From Pseudoduganella dura (GTDB lineage Bacteria; Pseudomonadota; Gammaproteobacteria; Burkholderiales; Burkholderiaceae_D): 64,000 nucleotides of DNA. Location: NCBI RefSeq assembly GCF_009727155.1, contig NZ_WNWM01000002.1, positions 6,758,001-6,822,000 of the forward strand. Direction: 5' to 3'. The notes beneath the pieces were generated by a model, which was not told the DNA's origin, ran no database searches, and saw only the letters and a list, made by a program, of their open reading frames with translations. A program made the translations under genes and the position numbers. Shown piece after piece: positions 8,433 to 16,247 of the stretch (within the stretch, counting starts at the first letter, position 1; each line of letters starts with the position of its first letter).

Positions 8433-9535
8433 TCGTCGTCGTAATCCTCGTCGTGGTGGCCGGATTCCACGTCCGGATCCGTTTGCAGCGCGGCTTCGTC
8501 GATGCCGCATTCCTCCAGCAGCGCGCGGAAGTCGTCGGCAAGCGGAATCTCCCACTCGCAATGCTCGCCCGTGGCCGGGTGCACCAGGCCGAGGCGCCGC
8601 GCCTGCAGCGCCTGGCGGTGGAAGGCGCCGTTCAGGTGCGGCTTGCCATATACATAGTCGCCCACCAGCGGGAAGCCCAGGTGCGCCATGTGCACGCGGA
8701 TCTGGTGCGTGCGGCCGGTTTCGAGACGGCACTGCACGAGGCTGACCGGCCGGCGCTCCAGCTCGCCCGAGATCAGCCGTTCATAGTGCGTGATCGCCGG
8801 CTTGGCACCGAGGCCCGTGGACACGGCCATCTTCACGCGCTCGCGCGGGTGGCGGCCCATCGGCGCATCGATCGTGCCGGACAGCCGCGGCGTGCCCCAT
8901 GCCAGTGCCCAGTATTCGCGCTTCACGCTGCGCGCCTGCAGCTGGCGCACCAGGTCCGTCTGCGTCGGCAGGTCCTTGCCGATGACCATCAGGCCGCTGG
9001 TATCCTTGTCCAGCCGGTGGACGATGCCGGCGCGCGGTACGCCGCCCAGTTGCGGCCAGCGGTGCAGCAGGCCGTTGAGCAGCGTGCCGGACCAGTTGCC
9101 CGCGCCCGGGTGCACCACGAGGCCGGCCGGCTTGTTGATGACGATGAGGTTGGCGTCTTCGTACACCACGTCCACGTCGATCTGCTCCGGCGCGAACGCC
9201 ACGTCTTCCGGCGCGGCCTGCGGCAGCACGATGATTTTTTCATCGCCGTACACGGTGGCGCGCACCTTGGCCGGCTTGCCGTCGACGGTGACGAAACCGT
9301 CCTCGATCCAGCTTTGCAGGCGGCCGCGCGAGAACTGCGGCACCAGCTTCGCGATCACCTTGTCGAGGCGCTCGCCGCAGGCGTCCGGCGTCAGGCGCAG
9401 TTCGATCGGCGCCAGCGGATCGGCGGGTGCCTCGTCGGCGAGAAGTTCGTCGGCCAGCACGTCGCCGTCGAAATCGGCGTCAAAATCGTTATCGGACGGT
9501 TGTTGGGCCGGATTCGGCTCAGGATTCAATATCAC
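8429..9535 (-). CDS. rluD: 23S rRNA pseudouridine synthase RluD
   Basis: About 368 residues. An N-terminal acidic extension (about 70 residues, rich in Asp/Glu/Ala) precedes an S4 RNA-binding domain (ERLDKVIAKLVPQFSRGRLQSWIEDG) and the RluA-type catalytic domain with the active-site Asp in HRLDKDTSG and the motif GRTHQIRVHM. RluD modifies helix 69 of 23S rRNA (positions 1911, 1915, 1917 in E. coli). I place the start at GTG 9535, which has GGGAA four bases upstream; upstream codons in frame would overlap the bamD promoter region. The C-terminus ends in an acidic tail (HHDEDYDDE). It is the first gene of an rluD-pgeF operon divergent from bamD. Confidence 0.93.
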   Translation of the reverse strand: MILNPEPNPAQQPSDNDFDADFDGDVLADELLADEAPADPLAPIELRLTPDACGERLDKVIAKLVPQFSRGRLQSWIEDGFVTVDGKPAKVRATVYGDEKIIVLPQAAPEDVAFAPEQIDVDVVYEDANLIVINKPAGLVVHPGAGNWSGTLLNGLLHRWPQLGGVPRAGIVHRLDKDTSGLMVIGKDLPTQTDLVRQLQARSVKREYWALAWGTPRLSGTIDAPMGRHPRERVKMAVSTGLGAKPAITHYERLISGELERRPVSLVQCRLETGRTHQIRVHMAHLGFPLVGDYVYGKPHLNGAFHRQALQARRLGLVHPATGEHCEWEIPLADDFRALLEECGIDEAALQTDPDVESGHHDEDYDDE

Positions 9536-9599
9536 AGCATTCCCATCGGCTATAATCAGCCAGGTCGTATCTTGTTTAAACGTCTTCTTGCACGAGAAC

Positions 9600-10409
9600 A
9601 TGCAAAAAAAATTGAAGGTAGTAGCAGCATCCGTTTTATTCGCCAGTCTCTCGGCTTGTAGCCTGTTACCGGAACAATCGGATGAGACCAAAGGCTGGTC
9701 CGCTTCGAAATTATACTCGGAGGCCAAGGAAGAATTGGCCGGACAGCATTACGAGCGGGCGATCCAGTTGTTTAACAAGCTGGAAGCGAGCTATCCGTTC
9801 GGCGTGTACGCGCAGCAGGCGCAGATGGAAGTCGCCTATGCCTACTACAAATCGCAGGACCAGGCGCAGGCCCTGGCCGCTGTCGAACGCTTCATCAAGC
9901 TGCATCCGAACCATCCGAATGTCGACTACATGTACTACCTGCGCGGCCTGATCAACTTCAATGACCAGATCGGCCTGCTCAATTTCGTCTACGAGCAGGA
10001 TCCGGCGGAGCGCGACCCGAAAGCCACCCGCGAGGCGTTCGCCGCGTTCAAGGCGCTGGTCGACAAGTTCCCGGAAAGCCAGTACGCGCCGGATGCGATC
10101 GACCGGATGAAATACCTGATCAACGCGATGGCCACGTACGAAGTCTACGTGGCGCGCTACTACTACCGGCGCGGCGCCTACCTGGCCGCCGCCAACCGGG
10201 CGATGGACTCGGTGCGCGAATACAGCGACTCGCCGGCGATCGAGGAAGCCCTGTGGATCATGATTCGCAGCTACGACAAGCTGGGCAACGTCGCCCTGCG
10301 CGACGACGCGACACGCGTCTTCAAGCAGAACTTCCCGAACAGCAAGTTCCTCGACGAAGGCGCACCGAAACCGGAGCGCAAGTGGTGGAAGTTCTGGTCG
10401 GCTTCGTAA
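9600..10409 (+). CDS. bamD: Outer membrane assembly lipoprotein BamD (ComL)
   Basis: 269 residues. A lipoprotein signal ends in LSAC with the lipidated Cys at residue 20. The rest is the TPR-like BamD fold (LYSEAKEELAGQHYERAIQLFNKLEASYPFG, AQMEVAYAYYKSQDQAQALAAVERFIKLHPNHP, YYYRRGAYLAAANRAMDSVREYSDSPA). It works with BamA in beta-barrel insertion into the outer membrane. A TATAAT hexamer at 9551-9556 is a plausible -10 box, with no good -35 box. Divergent bamD/rluD is a common arrangement in proteobacteria. Confidence 0.96.
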   Translation: MQKKLKVVAASVLFASLSACSLLPEQSDETKGWSASKLYSEAKEELAGQHYERAIQLFNKLEASYPFGVYAQQAQMEVAYAYYKSQDQAQALAAVERFIKLHPNHPNVDYMYYLRGLINFNDQIGLLNFVYEQDPAERDPKATREAFAAFKALVDKFPESQYAPDAIDRMKYLINAMATYEVYVARYYYRRGAYLAAANRAMDSVREYSDSPAIEEALWIMIRSYDKLGNVALRDDATRVFKQNFPNSKFLDEGAPKPERKWWKFWSAS

Positions 10410-10454
10410 GCTGACCGGTTACGGTCGAGGCCGTGTCCACCCCGCGGTCAAGCC

Positions 10455-10469
10455 CGGGGTCAAGCCCCG
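10455..10469. repeat. Palindromic 13-mer of the GGGGTC type
   Basis: CGGGGTCAAGCCCCG has inverted CGGGG/CCCCG arms. A partial copy (GCGGTCAAGCCC) lies directly before it. It resembles the GGGGTCAGACCCC copies at 63290 and 63329 and is counted with the dispersed repeat family. Confidence 0.5.
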
Positions 10470-10512
10470 TCCCTGGATACGAGCTCGACGATAGCTGCCA
10501 TTTTATGGTTCA

Positions 10513-10555
10513 GTTCGTGTCCATCTTCTCGCCTGGCGCCATGGTGGACACGAAC
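10513..10555. terminator. Stem-loop between convergent bamD and yaaA
   Basis: GTTCGTGTCCA (10513-10523) and TGGACACGAAC (10545-10555) are perfect 11-base inverted arms around a 21-base loop. There is no T-run on either strand, so it may act as a transcript-end stabiliser or only a weak terminator for the two convergent genes. The rest of the 159-bp gap (10410-10568) is repeat sequence and a short TTTTAT stretch. Confidence 0.45.
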
Positions 10556-10568
10556 GGGCTGTGACGCC

Positions 10569-11336
10569 TCAGGCCACCTGCCGCCGGAACACCCAGCGGT
10601 CGTCGTTCGACGCCTCGGGCGCGAACGCGTAGCCGTCCATATCGAACGCCTTCAGTGCCTCGGGATCGACGATGCCGTTCAACGCCGCGTAGCGGGCCAG
10701 CATGCCGCGGGCACGCTTGGCGTGGAACGAGATGATCTTGTACCTGCCATTCTTGTATTCCTCGAACACCGGCGTGACCACACGCACGCCCAGCTTTGCC
10801 GGCCGCACCGACCTGAAATACTCTTCCGAAGCGCAATTGACGAGCCACCGCGCGTCCTGCGCCTCGGCGGCGCCGTTCAGTTCCTGCGTGATCAGGTCGC
10901 CCCAGAATGCATACAGATCCTTGCCGCGCGCGGTTTTCAGGCGCGTGCCCATCTCGAGCCGGTGCGGATGGATCAGGTCCAGCGGGCGCAGCAGCCCGTA
11001 CAGGCCGGACAGGATGCGCACGCGCCCCTGCGTGTAGTCGAGCTGCTGCGCGTTCAGGGATCGCGCATCGAGGCCGTCGTATACATCGCCGTCGAACGTC
11101 ATCACGGCCTGGCGCGCCTGCGTCGTATCGGGCGTCCAGGAAGCGTAGCGGCCCACGTTCAGCGTGGACAGCGCGTCCGACAGGTCCATCAGTTCGGCCA
11201 GTTCGTGCGGCGCGAACTGGCGCATCCGCTCGATCAATTGCGCCGAGTGATCCAGGAACGCGGGGCGGGTGGCGATGTCGGTGGTGGGGGGCGTCTCGAG
11301 GTCGAGACTCTTTGCGGGGGAAAGCACTATCAGCAT
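10569..11336 (-). CDS. yaaA: Peroxide stress protein YaaA (UPF0246)
   Basis: 255 residues, full family length. Recognised by the N-terminus [14 protein letters not shown], the middle [26 protein letters not shown] and the late block [21 protein letters not shown]. In E. coli YaaA limits intracellular iron and oxidative DNA damage under hydrogen peroxide and has a DNA-binding fold. The ATG at 11336 is only 41 bases from the divergent PIN-domain gene. No OxyR site was recognised in that short gap. The gene is convergent with bamD. Confidence 0.93.
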   Translation of the reverse strand: MLIVLSPAKSLDLETPPTTDIATRPAFLDHSAQLIERMRQFAPHELAELMDLSDALSTLNVGRYASWTPDTTQARQAVMTFDGDVYDGLDARSLNAQQLDYTQGRVRILSGLYGLLRPLDLIHPHRLEMGTRLKTARGKDLYAFWGDLITQELNGAAEAQDARWLVNCASEEYFRSVRPAKLGVRVVTPVFEEYKNGRYKIISFHAKRARGMLARYAALNGIVDPEALKAFDMDGYAFAPEASNDDRWVFRRQVA

Positions 11337-11377
11337 ATGATTCGAAACCAGCCATTCAAGACAAGATAATTTCCGCC

Positions 11378-11860
11378 ATGATACCCGTTTTGCCCGACAC
11401 TCCGCCTCCCGCCCGGCCGCAGCGCATCGTCATCGATACCAATGTCTGCCTCGACCTGTTCGTGTTCCACGATCCGCGCTGGGCCGCCCTGCTGGCCGCG
11501 ATCGAGAGCGGCGCCGTCGAGGCGATCACGCGCGCCGACTGCCGCGACGAATACCACGTGGTGCTGCACTACCCGCACCTGCCGCTGGACGAAGCCACGC
11601 GGCCGGTCAGCGCCGCCCGTTTCGATGCGCTGATCAAGGTTGTGGCGCCGCCCGAATCCGGCGTGCGCCTGCCGGTCTGCACCGACCGCGACGACCAGAA
11701 ATTCCTCGAAGTGGCGCGCGATGCCGATGCGCAGGTCCTGATCACGAAGGACAAGGCGCTGCTGAAGCTGGCCCGCCGGCTGCGCAACGCCGGCATGTTC
11801 GCCGTCGTCCCGCCGGAAAAATGGCCGCTCGCCGCCGCACCCGATGCTGCGCTAGAATGA
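11378..11860 (+). CDS. PIN-domain protein, putative toxin component
   Basis: 160 residues. The PIN nuclease fold is indicated by the first acidic strand [12 protein letters not shown], a central [15 protein letters not shown] and the late [12 protein letters not shown], which supply the acidic metal ligands. It matches the COG1569-type 'putative toxin component' group. No antitoxin gene precedes it; yaaA diverges from it, and the downstream gene is an aminotransferase overlapping by four bases (ATGA). Such solitary COG1569 proteins may not be true toxins. Start ATG 11378 has no strong ribosome site. Confidence 0.8.
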   Translation: MIPVLPDTPPPARPQRIVIDTNVCLDLFVFHDPRWAALLAAIESGAVEAITRADCRDEYHVVLHYPHLPLDEATRPVSAARFDALIKVVAPPESGVRLPVCTDRDDQKFLEVARDADAQVLITKDKALLKLARRLRNAGMFAVVPPEKWPLAAAPDAALE

Positions 11861-13164
11861 ACCCGAGCACACCGTTCGCATACAGCCATGGATCGCCGAT
11901 GAGCAGCCCGACCTTCAGCCCGACCAGCAGCGTGACCAGCAGCCCGACCACCCCACCCCCGGCAGCGACGACTCCGGCAGCGGAACCATCGCCGCCAGCG
12001 ACGTCGGCGGCGACACCCGCGCTGGCCACGCGCCTGCCGGCGGTGGGCACCACCGTGTTCACCCGCATGTCGAGCCTGGCCGCCGAACACGATGCCGTCA
12101 ACCTCGGCCAGGGCTTCCCGGACTTCGCCTGCGATCCGAAGCTGGTGGAAATGGTGGCCGAGGCAATGCGCGCGGGCCACAACCAGTACCCGCCGATGAC
12201 GGGCGCGCCGGCGCTGCGCCAGGCCATCGCCGCCAAGATCGCGGCCCTGTACGGCCACGCGTATGACGCGAACGCCGAGATCACCGTGACGGCCGGCGCG
12301 ACGCAGGCGCTGACGACGGCGATCCTGGCGGTGGTCCACCCGGGCGACGAGGTGATCGTCATCGAACCGGCCTACGACAGCTACATGCCGGCGGTCGAAC
12401 TGGCCGGCGGCGTGGTGGTGCCGGTGCAGATGGCGCTCGACGACGCCGGCTACCACATGCCGTGGGATCGTGTCGCGGCCGCCGTGACGCCCAGGACGCG
12501 CCTCATCGTCGTCAACACGCCGCACAACCCCACCGGCAGCGTGCTGCGCGATGCCGACCTGCAGGTGCTGGCCGACATCGTGCGCGGCACAGGCATCCTC
12601 GTGCTGTCCGACGAAGTCTACGAACACATGGTCTACGACGGCCACCGGCACGCGTCGATAAGCCGCCACCCGGTGCTGGCGGCGCGCAGCTTCGTCGTTT
12701 CCAGCTTCGGCAAGACCTATCACACCACGGGCTGGAAGATCGGCTACGTGGCGGCGCCCGCGCCGCTGATGGTGGAATTTCGCAAGGTGCACCAGTACAA
12801 CGTGTTCAGCGTGAACGCGCCGATGCAGCACGGGATCGCCGCCTACATGGCCAACCCGGCGCCGTACCTGGAACTGCCGGCGTTCTACCAGAGAAAGCGC
12901 GACCTGTTCCGCGCCGGCCTGGCGGGCAGCCGGTTCGAGCTGCTGCCGGCGGACGGCACCTATTTCCAGTGCGTGCGCTACGGCGCCATCTCGGCCATGC
13001 CGGAAGCGGCGTTCGCCGAATGGCTGACCACGGAAATCAAGGTGGCGGCCATTCCCGTATCGCCGTTCTACCGCCAGGCGCGCGAATCGGGCATCGTGCG
13101 CTTCTGCTTCGCCAAGAAGGACGAAACGCTGGCGCTGGCGCTGGGGCGGCTGGCACGTATCTGA
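11857..13164 (+). CDS. PLP-dependent aminotransferase, methionine aminotransferase (YbdL) type
   Basis: 435 residues, class I/II aminotransferase. The PLP-binding residues are visible: Asn in NTPHNPTG (about 224), Asp and Tyr in SDEVYEH (252, 255) and the Schiff-base Lys in SSFGKTYHTTGWKIGY (about 286). NLGQGFPDFACDP and HQYNVFSVNAPMQHG fit the methionine/kynurenine aminotransferase group, which works on methionine and aromatic amino acids. Odd point: the first 55 or so residues are a Ser/Thr/Pro/Ala-rich, unstructured extension. The ATG at 11857 overlaps the PIN gene; an ATG at 11899 is an alternative that would remove only 14 residues of it. Confidence 0.88.
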   Translation: MNPSTPFAYSHGSPMSSPTFSPTSSVTSSPTTPPPAATTPAAEPSPPATSAATPALATRLPAVGTTVFTRMSSLAAEHDAVNLGQGFPDFACDPKLVEMVAEAMRAGHNQYPPMTGAPALRQAIAAKIAALYGHAYDANAEITVTAGATQALTTAILAVVHPGDEVIVIEPAYDSYMPAVELAGGVVVPVQMALDDAGYHMPWDRVAAAVTPRTRLIVVNTPHNPTGSVLRDADLQVLADIVRGTGILVLSDEVYEHMVYDGHRHASISRHPVLAARSFVVSSFGKTYHTTGWKIGYVAAPAPLMVEFRKVHQYNVFSVNAPMQHGIAAYMANPAPYLELPAFYQRKRDLFRAGLAGSRFELLPADGTYFQCVRYGAISAMPEAAFAEWLTTEIKVAAIPVSPFYRQARESGIVRFCFAKKDETLALALGRLARI

Positions 13165-13192
13165 ATCCACATCCAAGTCGGAGTCCACGCCC

Positions 13193-14131
13193 ATGGGATT
13201 GCATGCGCTGAACGACCTGCCGGAACCGGACGGGACGGCCCGCCCGGCGGCACCGCCCTCGGTGCTGCGCGCGCTGAACGCCGTGCAGCACCGCCTCGAC
13301 GATATCGGCCGCGCATCGCCGCACGTCGACCCGGCCGAGCTGCGTGCCACGGCGCGCGACCTGCTGCATGCGATCGACCTGTCCGCCGACGTGGCGCTGG
13401 CCTGCGTGCTGCGCAACCAGGTTGCCGGCAGCTACGCGATGCGGCACAGCATCGAGACGGCCGTGGTGGCGGCACTGGTGGCGCGGCACATGCACATGCG
13501 CCCGGCCCCGCTGCTGTCGCTGGTGTCGGCGGGGCTGGCGCTCCATGCCACCGGCCGCCACGGGGCGGACGAGAGCAATCGCGCTCATGGCCACGATCAC
13601 GGTCGCGCGCACGACCATGACAGTGCCCGGGCGGCGCACGGCACCCGGGCCGGCGAACCGGACTGGTTCGCGAACCTGCTGGCCGACCATGCGCCGGAGC
13701 CGCTCCACGACCGCACCGCCGGCACCGACGCGGAAGCGGCCGCCCACCTGCTGCGCATGGCGGACCGCTACTGCGCCGGCATCTCGCCGCGCAATTACCG
13801 CCGCGCGCTGCTGCCGGACGACGCGCTGGCGCGCGTGCTGGAGCTGTCGCCGGACCCCGAACTGACGGCGGCCTTCGTCCAGCAGATCGGCCCCTACCCG
13901 CCCGGCACCGCGGTGCGGCTGGGCGGCGGCGAACTCGGCGTGGTTACCCACCGCGACGGCGGCCGGGCCGAGATCTTCTGTTTGCGCGACGGGACCGGGC
14001 GCCAGTTTTCCATGCCGCTCCCCCGGCGCGTGGGCGAGGACGGCTGCACGATCGCCGCCGCCCTGTGCGAGGACGACATCGACCTGCCGATCTCGATGAA
14101 ACAGGTATGGGGACCGCTGGCCAGCCTGTGA
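13193..14131 (+). CDS. HD/HDOD-like regulatory protein with a His-rich insert
   Basis: 312 residues, not firmly recognised. The middle (LACVLRNQVAGSYAMRHSIETAVVAALVARHM, split here as separate helices) looks like the first helices of an HD-GYP phosphodiesterase, and a later part (AAHLLRMADRYCAGISPRNYRRALLPDDALARV) also fits, but the HD metal dyad and the GYP signature are missing. The C-terminal part (PPGTAVRLGGGELGVVTHR) recalls the segment found after HD-GYP cores. A His/Asp-rich insertion at about residues 123-148 (HGHDHGRAHDHD) could bind metal. Probably a degenerate, non-catalytic relative. It stands alone, convergent with mshN; a GGAG lies 11 bases before the ATG. Confidence 0.6.
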   Translation: MGLHALNDLPEPDGTARPAAPPSVLRALNAVQHRLDDIGRASPHVDPAELRATARDLLHAIDLSADVALACVLRNQVAGSYAMRHSIETAVVAALVARHMHMRPAPLLSLVSAGLALHATGRHGADESNRAHGHDHGRAHDHDSARAAHGTRAGEPDWFANLLADHAPEPLHDRTAGTDAEAAAHLLRMADRYCAGISPRNYRRALLPDDALARVLELSPDPELTAAFVQQIGPYPPGTAVRLGGGELGVVTHRDGGRAEIFCLRDGTGRQFSMPLPRRVGEDGCTIAAALCEDDIDLPISMKQVWGPLASL

Positions 14132-14189
14132 AGGGCGACCGGGAAGGACCGGCAAACCCGGCCCGGCAAGCATTGGCCTGGAAGCTTGC

Positions 14190-15305
14190 CTACTGCACCT
14201 GCGCCAGCCGCCGCTCGACGAATTCCTGCAGCGCGGGCGACAGGCCGGCCGCCCGGGCCTTCTGGTACGCCTCGCGCGCGTTGGTCCGCAGATTTTCCGC
14301 CTGCAGCGAGATGCCCAGGCCCATCCACCACACGCCGTTGGCGGGCCGCAGCCGCAGCGCGGCCTCGTATTGCGCGACGGCTTCGCGGTGCCGGCCCTGC
14401 TTCTGCAGCACGCCGGCCAGGAAAGCGATGTAGTCGGCATCGCCGGCCGCATGGGGCAGCGAGCGCAGCAGTGTGGCGTCGGCCGCGCCGCCCCGTTCCA
14501 GTTGCAGCCGCGCCAGTACCATCGCCAGCTGCGGCTGGTTCGCATCCAGGCCCAGGCCCAGCTGGGCGTGGCGCATCGCCTCGTCGGCGCGGCCGTTTTC
14601 CAGCAGCAGGCCCACCAGCGTCTGCCGTGCCGCCTCGTGGCGGGGATACGCCTGCACCGCGTGTTCGAGCGCCGCCACGCCTTCGGTCAGGCGGCCTTCC
14701 TGCAAGGCCGCCAGCGCGCGGCGGTAGGCGTTTTCCCCTTGCTGCTGCGACGTCAGCGTGGCGCCCTGCCCGGCCGGCGGCTCCGCCACGCGTTCCGGCG
14801 CCACGGCGCGTTCGGCGCGTTCGGCGCGTTCGGCGCGATCGGCATGGTCCGCACGTGGCGTCCGGGGCACGGCCGGGCGGGCCTGCGGCGCTTCCCGGGC
14901 CGCCGGCACCGCCGCTCCGGCAGGCACCGTCAGGGCTTGCCCGGTGGCCGGGGCCTGGGGCGTTGCTTCCGACGGAACGGTGGGATCGGGCTCGGGCGCG
15001 GCAACAGGCGCCGTGGCGGCCGGCGCATCGACAACCGCCGCAGCCGGCGCAACGACAACCGGCGCGGCAGGCGCCAGGACCACCGCGGGGACGGGAGGGG
15101 CCAGCGGCACGGGCGCCGGCCGGTTCAGGTAATACCATGCTCCGGCGCCGGCTGCGACGATCAGCACGCCGATCCCCGCGCCGACGGCGATGGCCGTACG
15201 CGATGTGTGCCCGGCGGCGACGGGGCGCACGTCGGCGGCGGCCTGGCGCGCGCCATTGCCGCCGCGCGCGTCGAGGTCCTGCAGCATTTTATTTATCAAG
15301 CTCAT
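14190..15305 (-). CDS. mshN: MSHA biogenesis protein MshN (TPR protein)
   Basis: 371 residues. It starts with the MshN-type cytoplasmic leader MSLINKMLQDLDARG, has one membrane helix at about residues 37-60, then a long Pro/Ala/Val-rich periplasmic linker (to about 185), then TPR-like helical pairs to the C-terminus (YRRALAALQEGRLTEGVAAL, AVAQYEAALRLRPANG). In MSHA systems MshN is an inner-membrane-anchored periplasmic TPR protein needed for pilus assembly. It is the last gene of the mshI-N transcription unit, 24 bases after mshM. The linker contains short in-frame repeats (ADRAERAERAERA) encoded by 9-base tandem units. Confidence 0.85.
   Translation of the reverse strand: MSLINKMLQDLDARGGNGARQAAADVRPVAAGHTSRTAIAVGAGIGVLIVAAGAGAWYYLNRPAPVPLAPPVPAVVLAPAAPVVVAPAAAVVDAPAATAPVAAPEPDPTVPSEATPQAPATGQALTVPAGAAVPAAREAPQARPAVPRTPRADHADRAERAERAERAVAPERVAEPPAGQGATLTSQQQGENAYRRALAALQEGRLTEGVAALEHAVQAYPRHEAARQTLVGLLLENGRADEAMRHAQLGLGLDANQPQLAMVLARLQLERGGAADATLLRSLPHAAGDADYIAFLAGVLQKQGRHREAVAQYEAALRLRPANGVWWMGLGISLQAENLRTNAREAYQKARAAGLSPALQEFVERRLAQVQ
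14811..14837. repeat. 9-base tandem repeat inside mshN
   Basis: TTCGGCGCG is repeated three times perfectly with degenerate copies on both sides. In frame it encodes Arg-Ala-Glu units in the periplasmic linker of MshN, so copy number changes would lengthen or shorten the linker without frameshift. Confidence 0.75.
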
Positions 15306-15329
15306 CTATTCAAGGTCATCGAGTGAAGC

Positions 15330-16247
15330 TCATCTTGTCAATGCAACGGTAATGCCGCCCGCCGCCGCCGCGAGCGCGGCCACGCCGGCCAGCCAGGCCC
15401 AGCGCAGCGAACGCAGCCTGCCGAGGCCGTGCGATGGCCGCGCGCCGATCGTATCGCCGGCGGCCAGCGCCACGTGCCGGTGGTCGGCCAGGTGGCGGCC
15501 TTCGCCATACGCCAGCATCAGCGCCTTGTGCGCGACGATGTTGACCAGCCGGGGAATGCCGCCGGTGGCGCGGTAGATGCGCCGCACCGCGCGCTGGCTG
15601 AACAGCCGCGCACCGCCGAAGCCGGCCACGCGCAGCCGGTGCGCCAGGTAGTAATCCAGGTCGTCGCGCGTCAGGGCGCCGAGGTGGTAATGAAAGGTGA
15701 TGCGCTGCGCCAGCTGCCGGATCTTGGGGCTGGCCAGGTGGGCGTTGAGTTCAGGCTGGCCGAACAGCACGATCTGCAGCAGCTTGCGCTTTTCCGTTTC
15801 CAGGTTCGTCAGCAGCCGCAGCGCCTCCAGGCTTTCCAGCGGCAGCGCCTGCGCCTCGTCCAGGCACAGCACCACGTGCTTGCCGCGCGCGGCAAGCTCC
15901 AGCAGCCGGAAGGTCAGCGATTTCACCAGCTGGTGCTGGTCAACGTCGCGCGGCAGTTCGATTTCCAGCTCGTCGGCCAGCGCCATCATCAACGCGCGCG
16001 GCTCCAGGTAAGGGTTGGGCACGTAGGCGGTGACGAATTCGTCGCCCAGCGTGGCCATGAACTTGCGGCACAACAGCGTCTTGCCGGTGCCCACTTCACC
16101 GGTGATCTTGATGAAGCCCTCGCCGTTGCGCGCCGCCACCAGCAGCGTGTTCAGCCCTTCCTGCGAATGCGGGCTGCCGAAGAAGAAGCTGGTGTCCGGC
16201 GTGATGGAAAACGGCACCTCGCGCAGGCCGAAGTGGGCTTCGTACAT
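15330..16247 (-). CDS. mshM: MSHA biogenesis ATPase MshM (ExeA-like)
   Basis: 305 residues, AAA ATPase of the ExeA/GspA group. Walker A is visible as GEVGTGKT (about 45-52), Walker B as VVLCLDEAQ, followed by LLTNLETEKRKLLQIVLFGQPEL typical of ExeA. A C-terminal hydrophobic helix (about 282-300) anchors it in the inner membrane. ExeA-type proteins help assemble or position the secretin. It shares one base with the mshL stop (TGATG). A clear paralogue lies at 31900 in the second system. Confidence 0.9.
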   Translation of the reverse strand: MYEAHFGLREVPFSITPDTSFFFGSPHSQEGLNTLLVAARNGEGFIKITGEVGTGKTLLCRKFMATLGDEFVTAYVPNPYLEPRALMMALADELEIELPRDVDQHQLVKSLTFRLLELAARGKHVVLCLDEAQALPLESLEALRLLTNLETEKRKLLQIVLFGQPELNAHLASPKIRQLAQRITFHYHLGALTRDDLDYYLAHRLRVAGFGGARLFSQRAVRRIYRATGGIPRLVNIVAHKALMLAYGEGRHLADHRHVALAAGDTIGARPSHGLGRLRSLRWAWLAGVAALAAAAGGITVALTR

